From Pithys albifrons albifrons (taxonomy: Eukaryota > Chordata > Aves > Passeriformes > Thamnophilidae), in assembly GCF_047495875.1 (NCBI RefSeq), contig NC_092461.1, positions 48,675,101 through 48,739,100 on the forward strand: 64,000 nucleotides of DNA, written 5' to 3'. Positions 1 to 12,010 of this stretch are shown in pieces. The position numbers were made by a program, and so were the translations under genes. The notes beneath the pieces were generated by a model. The model was not told where the DNA came from. It ran no database searches and saw only the letters and a list, made by a program, of their open reading frames with translations. The number at the start of each line of letters is the position of its first letter. Positions within the stretch are counted from its first letter, which is position 1.

Positions 1-3000
1 TCAAAACTTGTGTAAATAATAGTTAATCTGATACTATTGCTGAGGCATAACACTTAAGTTTTCCCAATAATTGGAGTTACCCAAAACTACCCCAAAGAAT
101 CAGGATCAGAGAGAAGATCAGAATTTAATCCAATATATAAATTCTTTAACCTCCTAATTGAAGGTTATTAGTTAACCATTAAGAGCTGAGAGTTGCTGTG
201 TGTAAGAAGGGGCTGTGAGAGAGTGAGGTCAGGCCACAGTGGCCTGGTGCCCACAGCCTGCAGAGTGGAAGGATGCAGGAACAGCAGGTCCCTGAACTGG
301 CAGAGGGAGTGAGGACACCGACACTCAAGGGTCAGGAGCTACCCCAGAGACAGCTCTGGGAATATCTGTGTTCCTGCAAATCTTGGAGACTTTGCTCTGC
401 CAAGATTCTTATAGGAGTTTACTAAAACCTTCTCCAGAGTATTTGTCTTTAGAAAAATAGCAAATATAAACAGATCTATGATCCTAATTATAGACACTGT
501 GGAATACACTGTGGAGGGGGAAAAATAAAAGATTTGTTATCACTCCTATTGCAGAAGTTGGTCAAGTTCACCTATAGAGAATATATCATGTCCAAAATCA
601 GTTGCCATTCTTATTTTACATGTCTTTTGTATCTAAGACTGACCAGACATCACTGCTCAAAGAAGACATGGTATCAGTACTGATATATTTCTAGTTCTTT
701 CTGCTTTTGTAACTAAGCTGTTGCAATAGGATCTTTCTAACAGTAGGTTTCCAACATTGGAAGCAAGAGCTTTCTTTGAATATGGACCGCAAAATAAGCT
801 TATTATATGTAATTCTCACTTTCATCTTCCCTGAACTCTAAAGGTTGAGTCAAAAAAAGAGACAAACAAAGGCATTGGCTGGGATATAACAGCCAACACT
901 TAAAAAGCTAGAGGAGATAAAATTGTGATCCTAGGATTATCACAACTGATCAATATTGAATGTCTAAGCAAAGAAAGAATATTCCTTGAGTATACATAGG
1001 TAATTAATATTGTAACAGCTAGGAGATATACACAATGGAGTCCCAAATCCAGCAGCAAATCTTTTAAATAGTTTTCTTAAGAACAGAGAGCATAATATTT
1101 TCTCAAGAGGTTCAATATAGATGCTGTAAGAGAATGCAGCATCATCACTAGATTTGATGAAATATTGTTAGAGTACATTTGCTACCTTAAATTCACATTT
1201 AATCTTGAAACAGACAACATTCTGCTCTTTCTGAAGTTACCTGTTAATCAGATTTTTGTCATACAAATGTTAGTGTTTTTCACCCTGTTGGTGAACACTG
1301 CACCAGAAATAAATAAAACCCTTTTTGCTCTTAGCTACATAATTCGGAGATGAAGGTGTTCACAGCTGTGCCAAAACTCTTTTCTGACACAGTCTGGACA
1401 AAGTACAGCTGAGATGAGAAGTCTGACTGTGCTTCTGCTGACAAAACCCAAGTTTCCTCTGCTTCATATCCTTGCGCTGAAACAAGAAAATCCATTTCCT
1501 TAGAAAACCCATCCTTAGTAATCAGCTGTGGAACCAGGGAATATACAAATGGATGCAAAGTTTCCCAAAAGGTCAGAAAACAGTGACATGTGAAATGAGT
1601 ACCTAGAATTACTGACCAGCTTTCAAATTCTGGAGTTATTAAATCACGTTTGTGACAGATCCATATTCCAAATAGGCCCCAATAAATGCTGGATTTTTGT
1701 TTCTGTGACAGTGCCCCTTTTTTTTGCTCTGTGACAATCTTCACCGTCTGTTAATGTTATTCATGGATGAGACTTTGTACCCAGTAGTATTCCTCCTCAC
1801 CCCAGGCTTCCGATCAACTCACACTGACACCATCTGTCTATGTTTGTTCTGAGTCCAAGATACTCCTGGAGCCACATCACTATGAATTTACTTTAGCTTC
1901 TCTCTATACAGAACATAATCTGAAAAACATCTTTCTGAAGATATAAATGAATTCCTTCTTCTGTAAAATCAGAATTACTTCTACCATGATCACAGAAAGC
2001 CACCCATGAGAGGGCAAGCAAAAGCAAATGGGAATGGTGATGTTGAAAAAAATAAAAAGATACATTCATCTGTAAAATAGAAGAGCTGATGGAGGGTTTC
2101 AATACAAATATTTTGAGGACCATGTTCATTTTGAGCATATCTGAATATTTTGACTATCTGTTCAGTCATCCTCAAATCTCTAAAACCAGAACTAGAGTGA
2201 GGACTATCAGCATATCACAGAAATCTTCTCCTGGCCATAAAGGACTATTGTCTCATCTAGTATGTCTTCCCTAGATAAACATGGCAGAGCTCTGCACCCT
2301 GTAATCAGCCTTTCCAAATCAGTCTAGTCCTTCCCTGCCTTAAATAAAGGAGGCTAAATAGACATTTCTTTCCTCTGGTCTCGCTGTCCCTCCACACCTC
2401 CTCAATTAAGGCACAAATATTTAATTTTATTTTTATCTAATTAATGGACCAAACACTCCAACTACTCCTTATCAAAGGAATAAAACAAAACAGTGAAAAG
2501 AACACTTTACTCACACTCACTCGGAAACTTGCATTACAATCAACCACTACAAATACACCAAAATAAAAGCATACAACTGAGGGAATAAACCCCCCTAAAG
2601 ACAACCACAACACTGACTCATAGCTATCAATTAAACAGAAATCTTATTGAAAGGATTTGGGAGTTTAAAAGCATGTAACCAACATTACTTAACTTTCATC
2701 TAAAAAACTCTGCATTGGGAAGCCTAATTGTATTTCCAGCAACTCTAATTGTGTTTCCTGACTCCAGGGGACAGGAATTCCCCAGATACTGATGACTGAC
2801 AGGGCTGGTTCTACTGTCAACCTGCAAGTAAGCAAAAATACCCAGTGCTATGTGAAACTCGGGATGAAAAGCAACCACAGTTTCCACTGCTATCAGTAGC
2901 AGCTGGGTGATTTGGAAAAGTCCTTTCAGAGGTACAAACTACTCTCAGTATTTGCATTCAGTACAAATATTAAGATGTAGGGCTTGCACCACACAGGTGG

Positions 3001-6000
3001 CATTGGTGAAGTTCCAAATATCTTTCTGTACCAAAGAAACTCAGTGGAGTTAAAAGGTACCTACCAGAACTCCTAGAGTTCCTGGCATTAACTGTTTTAG
3101 AACTTGCTTCCTGGTTCTGAATTTGGGTATTGGTTCATTAACCTCATTTTTTATTTTCTAAGACTTTGATCCAACTTCCTGAGGGCAGTTATGCAGTTGC
3201 AATTTTATAATTGGTTCAAGCATGATCACTAAATCTCTCCTCTTTCTTGAATAATTATGCAACATTTTTCATTATGCACTTTTTTTGTCTTAATATCTCT
3301 ACCCATGGTTCAAAATAAAAATATTTAAAATCTTTTTATATAAAATTACCATTAATTAAAACTACACTTTGAAAGCCTTTTTTATTATATCAGTTGCTAC
3401 TGATTTAAGAAGTTCAGTGCATTTGACAGAAATAATTAAAACTCATGAGTAAGCTCACTTTTATTGTTTTGGAAAATGTTATTTTTACCTCAAAATAATC
3501 TTTTATATATCTCTAACTTCAAATTCATCAGCTGTCTTTCCTATTCATCCAATTATTAAGAAGCATCTCATAGTTATTTTCAGAAATTTTTCAGTCAGTG
3601 ACATGTACAGCAGAAGAAATGAAGATACCTTTGAGTCATGCTTTCTTACTACCAGTTTGTATGGGAAAAAATAAAAGTAAAACAGGGATTACTCTGGGAC
3701 ACAGATACTGCTCTCCAAAAACCCAGCAAGTTACCACCTCTACACTAGTCCTATGCTTACTCATGTGTGATTCTCAGTATTCTGGGGGGGGTTCTACTTA
3801 ATTTAAAATCATTCTGAGTTTTTTCAGGTGAAACATCAAGAGAATGAAAAAGGTTGAAAGAAGGTGATAAAGAGAAATAAATTGAGGAGAGGTCCTTAAG
3901 GACTGTTTTGATCTACAGCTTCATGCAAAAGGTCTACAGAACTATCCCTGGAGAAATTAGCTCATCCTACAATACCAGGAGAGCCCACTTAAAAACATGG
4001 AACGCAACAGAGAGCTCAAGTCAGGAGTTTTCATGTGAAAACGGAAGCTGTAATGCCAAAATAAGCCCAAGTTAAGTGTTCCATAAACATATTCCTCAAG
4101 TGATGAAAACAGACACTCATAACTCTTCTGTCTTGTGTGAGTGCATCCTGACCATAGTCTTTACATTAACAGTACTGCAAGGGGAGCTGCATGACTCACA
4201 GAAGCATGGCTTTAGGGAAGAGAGATCAGTTCCACTGAGGCCGCTAACTAGTTCCAACATCCTTTGATTTTAAGATTCTGACTGCTAAGCTCATTATTTT
4301 CTCTTCGAAAACTCAACCAAAAGGAAGAACACTAACCTATAAGAATCTACTTTGACATATATCTAAACTAGATAAGGCAGATGGCACTATAATGTGTTGA
4401 GCTATTCTTCAAATCCACTAGTATTAAGTGAAATTTAAAATGTATAGAATCACAGAAAATTCTGACAAAAATATCTAACATCTGTGGGAGAGAAGACCCC
4501 ACATAACAGAGTGGACAAGTCCAGAGAGCAAAAAAAAGTACTTTGGGAGATGAAGCTTGCCAGAGAGAGAAGGACACAGAAATCGTTGAACTAGAAAAAG
4601 GGAAAACAAATTTGGAAAAGGTGGATTATGAAAATGTGTTTTTTGTGTAATTAAAAGGAATTGTCCCAAATAACTCAAGCCCAGAAATAACATAGACCAA
4701 GCACAGCCTGGTTGTACAACCTGGTTTTCTTCTTTATGTTTCAGGGTAGGATTCTGTTTATATAGGAAGGCTGTAGAACTGCTGAGCTCTCAAGCTTCCC
4801 TTCAGTTTCAAGCACCCTAACTGTATTTCCATATGATAAAGTTGTGCTTGGCCTATATTCCCAATGGGAATATTGAATTAATAACAAAAATTTTCCAAGG
4901 ACAAATAATGTCTTAGAGCATGCTGTGAACAGTGACTTAGATAATATAAATCCCATAGAAATTCACATTTTGGTATTTATGTTCATAATGAGAATCATGA
5001 ACTTGATCACTATCGATCAGTGTAATAACACTTCAGTACTCTTTATTTTCTATCCAAATATGAGAAGACAAAAGTTACCTGCCTAAAGAGTAAGAAAAAG
5101 TATAAAAAACCTGATAATAATTTCTATCAAGATGCAAACAGAACATAAGTGTCAGAAGATAATCTTATTCTTTTCTTTTGCTTAGACTCTGCCAAGTCAT
5201 CTTCATGAATGTGACTAAGAGATTATTTCAACAAAATGGAAACTCTATTATAAAGCTAAGAAGATGTACTTATGACAATATTTCATTGCTTCAAAAAAAC
5301 AGTTACCAAAAAGTTACCTCTGTAAACTTGGATTTCCCTCAAAATGGCATTAGTAAAAAGTTCTACACCATGAATGGTTAAAAAATGACACACAATACAT
5401 GAAAAAACCTCTATATATGGAGCAGCAGCTATAGGTGCACTGAATAGTCACTTCTAAATAAAAATGATGACTCTGCAATGTTCATCAGTATTTGAAACAA
5501 CTTTCATTTAGTTTTTTCATATTTTCAGCACAGTTTAATCAGAATGCCTGTGAAAAAACAGCCATTCTTTGCCAGTTTAGTCCCTGACTGAAAAATACAA
5601 AGCAAAGTAGAAACAAGTTGGAGGAATGAAACAAAAATGTAATGGCTATTCACGCCCTTCAAACTGGAGCTTGAGACAAGGTGCTCACTTAGCACTAGGT
5701 ATGGGACAGGAACTACATTGAACAGTCACATGTTGCTACACACGTAAATGATCATTTGCAGTGCAAAATGATCACAAACATTAGGGGAAACAATGTTCAA
5801 ATACCATTTGTCAAGACCAAACCATCTTATGCCACTTTTTGGAATATTTTCTGATAATACAACTTTTGAAATTGCTGATATTGCAAGTAAAATAATGTAC
5901 ACATCACTTCTACTCCCAAAATATAATACATCCTGCCATTTTAAGGAGAAAGAGTTTACATTATCATGAATAACGCAGAGCCAGCAGAGTGCAGCAGCCA

Positions 6001-7175
6001 TGATCTGATCCTCTCTAGAAGTTTTGACCTTCCTAAGACACTTGCCACATGATGTTTATTATCAATTCTTCACAGAATGAAATGCAAAATTCTTCTTTGG
6101 AATATAAAAGTTAAAACATTTATTATGATTACAGTTAATGTCAAAATAGTCTCTATATTTTGTAAGAGCCCCTTTTGTCACTGTGCTGAAGACCATTGGA
6201 AACTGTGGTCACCAATTCAGCTGCACACTTAACATGCTTTCCTCTTTTTATAAGAGCATCACTTCTGTCTTGTTTAAGTTAAGCTTAAGCCAGCATTTTC
6301 TAAATCTATTTGCTTATCTCATTCAGACAACCTGTCATCCCTCTAGGGGTACTGTCTATTTCTTTTGGAAAGCAGTTCAGATCAGGATGGTGTCAGCATA
6401 TTAGCAGCGCCACAGCCCGTGACATTCCCAAACTCTGAGAAAGTGCAAAAATTAGAGAAAATGCTCTCCCACAAAGCTTTTAGGAGTTGCTGTATGTTAC
6501 AACACATTGTAGTCTGTATTGTCTATTGTTTATTTACACCTAAATGTGTACACATATGGAAACATTCCAACCTTCAGTTATATCACATTTTTACTTCTTG
6601 TTATGTTGCATAACACAAAATATCTAGAGATTTTAGTACACAAAACTGTTCAGATATAGCTCCAATTCAGCCCTACCATATAAATAAGTGGAACAATTTC
6701 CCTTTGTTACTATTTTATCCAACTTCTTATTTGAGTGCAGTATATTAACATTGATTATCTCAGTTTGGGGGTACTTTTTTCACTTTTTTCTTTACCATAA
6801 TGCTAATTGTGGGCCAGCTAAGTATTTTTGGTTGTATTCTTCTTTCTATTTGCAAGTCTGTTTTTTAACCCCAGATCCTCAAGGAATTGCTCATCATACT
6901 ACTTGATTTTTGTTGAAAAGTTTACATTTTTCTTTCACAGAGACAATACCTTTCTTACATTGTCTCTGAGATTTTTTCAAATCCTTATTAATAATCTTTC
7001 TTAATTTATCAAAAATGTGAAATTTATTATCCTTGAACTATCACATTCTGTGGGTTTGTCTGCCAAATTACAAATCCGTATATATTTTAGGATTAAAATA
7101 AATCAGTTGGATTCCAATTTCAATATAAAAGTACATTTCTTATGATCACTATATTTATGTCTTATCAACATCTTT
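1..7175. other. Unique AT-rich non-coding DNA, no gene recognised
   Basis: No recognisable gene or mobile element was found here. A short patch of higher GC lies at about 195-370 and includes a perfect 7-bp inverted repeat around 231-245 (aggccac, a, gtggcct). The longest open frame is on the minus strand at 1,331-1,744 and starts from GTG, with no similarity that I recognise. The rest is AT-rich with short A and T runs, as expected for avian intergenic or intronic DNA. Confidence 0.6.
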
Positions 7176-7234
7176 ATAGAATCATAGAATCGATTGGGTT
7201 GGAAAAGACCTCAGAGATCATCAAGTCCAACCCT
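7176..7234 (-). mobile_element. CR1 LINE fragment, extreme 3' end
   Basis: The plus strand reads as the reverse complement of a CR1 3' terminus, starting tagaatcatagaatcgattg and continuing through the conserved 'ggaaaagacctcagagatcatc' type block to 'agtccaaccc'. Only about 60 bp are present, so this is a severely 5'-truncated copy, which is the normal outcome of CR1 insertion. It lies immediately before a G-tract and a second CR1 3' end in the same orientation. Confidence 0.88.
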
Positions 7235-7248
7235 TATCTTTGCCTTCT

Positions 7249-7272
7249 GGGGGGTGGGGGGGGGGGAGGGGA
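7249..7272. repeat. G-rich simple repeat between two CR1 3' ends
   Basis: An almost pure run of G, broken by single T and A bases, directly between two CR1 fragments. It could form a G-quadruplex and is likely to be length-variable and prone to sequencing error. Confidence 0.85.
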
Positions 7273-7289
7273 AGAGTTCCAATATATTC

Positions 7290-7504
7290 ATAGAATCATT
7301 ACAGTTGGGAAAAACCTCCAAGAATATTGAGTCCAACCTTTGACTGAACAGCACCGTAACAACTAAACCATAGGACCATGTGCCATTTCCAGTTGTTTCT
7401 TGAACACTTCCAGAGATGACGAGTCCACTGCTTCCCTGAGGAGCTTGTTACAATGCTTGGCAAACCTTCCAGTGAAGAGATCACTCCTATCTTAACCTCA
7501 CTAA
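7290..7504 (-). mobile_element. CR1 LINE fragment, 3' end, older copy
   Basis: The block begins with catagaatcattacagttgg and runs through 'gagtccaacctttgactgaac', a loss of about one third of positions against CR1, then 'ttccctgaggagcttgtt', which is the complement of the CR1 C-terminal coding and 3' untranslated junction. The copy is more diverged than the neighbouring 7,176 fragment. It fades into unmatched sequence after about 7,504. Confidence 0.8.
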
Positions 7505-10335
7505 CACTATGAACAATCCAACCAACATAGATAAGGTTTTCTTGCATTAAATATCTTGAGAAAATGCCTGAAAAAGGTCCAGAGCAACCATACAATCAGG
7601 AAATCATAATATGATATTACAAATGGTAAAAGTAAGAGTCCTAATAAGTCAACAGAATCAAACAACAAAAGTTGTTTTGGTACCTTAGACAAAAACAGTT
7701 TTATTGTTAAGAGGTATTTGTGGATTTATATTTTACTTCAGAATAGCTGCAATAAACTTGCAGTTCTTTTTTTTATACCACAAGTTATAATTTTATTGTC
7801 AGTTCATTTACTCCTCCTTTCTGTCTTACTATCTAGGAAGACATACACAGTAGAATGTTAGACTTCTCATGACTCCACTTTCACAAGTCTATTGTCTGCA
7901 GAGACCTTTTTTCTCTTTCAGGAAAGTATTTCTTCAAGTAGAGTGTGTTATTTTCAAAAGGTTCTGTTAAAAACCATTCTGAACAGGAACTGCAGACTGT
8001 GCAAATAAACCCACTGACCACATACAATATAAACTGTATTAAATAATTTTTGGTGGGGGAGTGCTGTCGCATGTGGGGTACATAATTTGAAGACATTTAA
8101 AACTACCTTGTGGTTGGCAGGCATATTCTTTATGCAGTAAGTTTAGAATACAAAAATAATGATCCATTGATTTATGTGTAGTATTTGAGAAATGCCAACC
8201 TATTTTAACTAGAATTCATTAGGAACTCTTAGAAATGGAGCAATCTATTTCAAAGACTGCTTTAATTCAGACACTGACTAAAGTATTCGGTAATGTTTAC
8301 TTATGTGACAATTCTAATTTTACAAAGGAAACAACATATTACCTAAGAAAGTCTGCTTGTCAAATGCTGTATTTGGAGACTAGTAAGAGGGAGTCTGCAT
8401 CATAAACAAAAAAAAATATATGGTAGGTATTGCATATTGAAATTTATTCTGCTCTTTCACACAACTTTATGTGACAATATCTTAGAGGAGATTTGGAATA
8501 ATGACACTGTTTCTCTATAAATACAGTCCCTGTTCTTTATTCATGCACATTCAAATACTGAAAACTTTTCATTAAGTCTACAGTGACTTGATACCAACAT
8601 AGCAGAGCATGTTAGCAAAACTGTAGGTGTGATCACAGAGACTGTTTTGAAAACAGGGTATTACTTGACATTCCAAATAGCAAAAGAAAAAAAATTAAAC
8701 ATTTACTGTTGTTTATGGATTTTTTTTTAAAATCTGCCTCCTCAAGACTACAGGAAAAGGCACTTTACTGAGAATTGCTGTTTTTCTGGTGTGGTCAATC
8801 AGTAGAAAAATTAATTTGGTTTACAGAAAAATATGCAGAAAAAGGTCTTACTTGGTATCATTTCACAGTAATTTTCTACCTTCATTTCCTTATAGTGACA
8901 ACATAGCTTCCAGAAAAACATGTAAATATTTATTTATTTATTGAAAAGCCATTTTTAGCAGCAAAAATCCCTATGCTAAGCTAAGCAATGCACAATTTTT
9001 AATCTCTTCTAGAATTAGTCTAGTGAAAGAACAAAAGGCAATAATTAAATATTTTCATCTATATATTTTGAAAAACTTTAGGTACAAAGAGCATAGTGAT
9101 TGATGGTATTTTTCTACTGTTTATTAATAATGTGCTCATAACTATCAAAGCAAGAAAACAGGCTCAATTTCTGCTGTCAGTGATCAATGTCTTACAGTTC
9201 TTAGCAAGCAGCCAAACTTCCAGCCTGAAAATAAACAAAAAGGTTCATGGGAAAAGGGGGAAAACCATCATCTTTTCAATATCTGAAGATCTTGAAGCAG
9301 CAAACATTAGAAACTTTTTTTTCCTGAACCACTGTCTGAAATCACAGAGCTCTCATATGTTTAATTCTGAGAATGAGACTGATCACCCTTTACTCAGAAA
9401 GATCTAATAAGGATTTTGAAAGGAGATAAGGCAACAAGGGTAACCAAAAGCACAGAGTGCCTTTCAAAGAAGGAAGAGCAAAGACTCTGCAGCTTAAAGA
9501 GATAACTGTATGAAATGTAATAGACTTCAGGGAACGTAATAGAAACCTGTGAAGGTTATACATAGTATAAACAAAGTATATAAGGAACTATGTAGCACAA
9601 GGTTAGCACTTCCCAATGAAAATAGACGAGAGTAGGTTTAAAGCGAACAAAGGGTGACAACTCCTCTATATGGCAGAAAATTGAATTGTAGAATTCATTT
9701 TCACCAAGCTCTGAAGCCAGAAATATAAAAAGGTTTAAAAGGGAACTGCAAATAGTTACGGCAAATAGATTCCTAATGGCCATGAAATAAATATGGCAAT
9801 ATGCATGCATTCATTGCCTCAGGAAGCTACTGAAATACCTGTATGGGATTAGTCTGTGCAGAACCCTCTCCTTATGTGTGTTCTCAGATATTCATTGCCA
9901 GGTGCTGCCAACACACCGGATTACACTCGTTGAATCTTTAGTGCCTCCTAGCATAGGAATCCCTTTATTTTCATTGCAGCCTAATACCATCACATAATGT
10001 TCCAAGATTCATGTAAAACAAAACTAAAAACTCTAAGTCAAACTCTATCAGGCACCAGACCACCAAATCCTAATGAGGAACAACCTGAATTTATCTTTTG
10101 TAAAATATATACCATATGAATCTGACAAAATAACAATTGACAGACTGATGTATGAGCATCAAAAGCAGTTCCTTCAGGGGGCAGATAAGGATTTCTACTC
10201 TGTAAGGATTACAACATGCAAGTATCTCAAACACTGCAGAAAAAACTCATGATGAAGCACACAGAAGCTGGAGATAAAAGTATTCTTCATCAAGGCAAGA
10301 TATGCAAGACCACTCTCAATAATACTGGAGTGATC
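7505..10335. other. Unique AT-rich DNA, nothing recognised
   Basis: No gene or recognisable transposon was found. Contents are ordinary AT-rich sequence with short ATTT units near 8,928-8,945. Open frames here are under about 105 codons, mostly start from non-ATG codons and show no known motif. Confidence 0.55.
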
Positions 10336-10566
10336 ACAGAAACTGGGAGAGGTGCCTTATGACAGCAGGAAAGCAAGTGCCACTCCCACCTCGGAGGATC
10401 ACAGGAAGAAGGACCTAGGGAACCACAGGCTGGTCAGATTCACCCTGACCCATGGAAAGGTGATAGTCCTAACTAACTGGCCCCAGGTGACCCAGCTAGA
10501 GAAGAAGGGTTGGGTAAGATGATGTCCAGAGGTCTCTTCCCATCCCAATCATTCTGCCTTTGTGGT
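10336..10566 (+). mobile_element. CR1 LINE fragment with internal deletion
   Basis: The first part (about 10,336-10,460) resembles the CR1 reverse-transcriptase coding region in sense orientation: 'aactgggagaggtgcc', 'ggaccta gggaaccacaggctgg' and 'catggaaaggtgatag' follow the order seen in CR1 pol. From about 10,475 it jumps to the CR1 3' end ('gatgtccagaggtctcttcc' then 'attctgcctttgtg'). Several hundred bases of C-terminal coding sequence between the two are missing, so this is an old, internally deleted copy. Confidence 0.72.
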
Positions 10567-11079
10567 ACAGACTTCAAGTCCAAGAGTGTCAGACTAATTC
10601 TGCCTTTGCCCATAAGGACACATGGTCAATGGTTCTTCAAAATTACTTTCTGTAGAGCAAAACTGAAATTTTTAACATATTTTCAGACACTACTGATTCC
10701 TTTTCTGCTTTCTCACACATTTTGTCCTCCCCCAGATTCACTGTAAAGTTTTTTCATCAGCAAAGGTGGACAGTCAGACACATCTTGAAATCCATTACAG
10801 ACTCAGATACTGACAGTGATTTGAAGTGGAAAATGTCCCAAAATGTATAGATAGTGGTAAAAATTTCTTCAGTCGTCTTTTCTCCTCCCCAGTGTTCCAT
10901 AATGTTCCCAGGTACAACAGTTCTCTTCTGCCATCCATTAAAGTCAGAAAAAGAAATAAAATAAAAAAGGTACACCACTAGTATTTCTGTTTGATTATCC
11001 CCTGCAAGTTTACAATAATCATGAAGATAAATCCTGATCATTAATTAATTAATGAAATTACCACAAGTAAGCAGTGCTG
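10567..11079. other. Short unique stretch between CR1 remnants
   Basis: No feature recognised. Ends in an ATTA repeat (about 11,040-11,055). Confidence 0.5.
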
Positions 11080-12010
11080 GAAGACACTTTTAAAAGTCAG
11101 TTAGTCTATTCTCTTGTCCCAGCACAGGACCAGGTACACTTGTGTCTCTTCTAACAGATATTTTCCAAACCTGCTCCTTAAGATTTTCACATCTTCCATA
11201 CAAACCCCAGAAAAACTATGCAAGCACTTTAAGTTTTCTTTCCATTGAAGTTTTTCCCTACTAAGCTGAGTCCTCCCTAACACAACTTCAGTTTACTCCT
11301 TTCTCCTGCACCACCAGAGGCTTTGAAAAGAAATTATTTCCTTCCATTTTTCAGCAACATTCTGCGTAATTAAAGATTTTCCATCTCCTTCATTCCCTGA
11401 GATTTTCTCTTTGGGAGGCTAAATCACCTCATGCATTTGATTCTTTCCTAATACAGATGATGTTTCTTAGACATCTAATTATTCATTCTTATTACTTTCC
11501 ACTGAATTACAATGGCTCTCCATGGTTTTTGAAGGGTAGTGCCCAAAGCAGGACACACCATTCCAGGCAAGACCTTACCAAAGCTTAGCAGTGTAGAACT
11601 TTTTCTCGGTGCTTCCTGGCTACTGTCTGTACATCCCTGTTTGACACTAATCGCTTCCACGATATTGACTACAGTTCAAGTCACACACTATTATGGCTCT
11701 CTGATTCTTTGCCAAAGAACATCTCCGTACACCATTTTCCTTTGTCCTATGTCAGCCATACAAACCACCCCTACATAACTACACCACTTTGCATTTATCC
11801 TCTTTCATGGCACCATAACATCATAACCATAACTTGAGGTTTTAAGGATAATTTTTGAATATAATTCTTCCATTAGATGTTACACTTCTCCTAGTCTTGT
11901 GCTATCTGTAAATTCAGTGAGTATACTAATTTATTATTTTGTTAATTATACAATAAAAACACTGAACAAAGCCAGTTCCCAAAGAGATCACTGTTCAAAA
12001 AAATCTTTCT
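11080..12010 (-). mobile_element. Ancient CR1-like LINE remnant
   Basis: Scattered blocks match, in the expected order, the complement of old CR1 reverse-transcriptase coding sequence: 'gtagtgcccaaagcaggaca' (11,537), 'ccactttgcatttatcctct' (11,783), 'gtgctatctgtaaattcagt' (11,900) and 'acaataaaaacactgaacaa' (11,950). The blocks are separated by unmatched sequence and carry many stops. The boundaries are soft. The assignment is from memory of amniote CR1 consensus and would need a repeat search. Confidence 0.55.
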
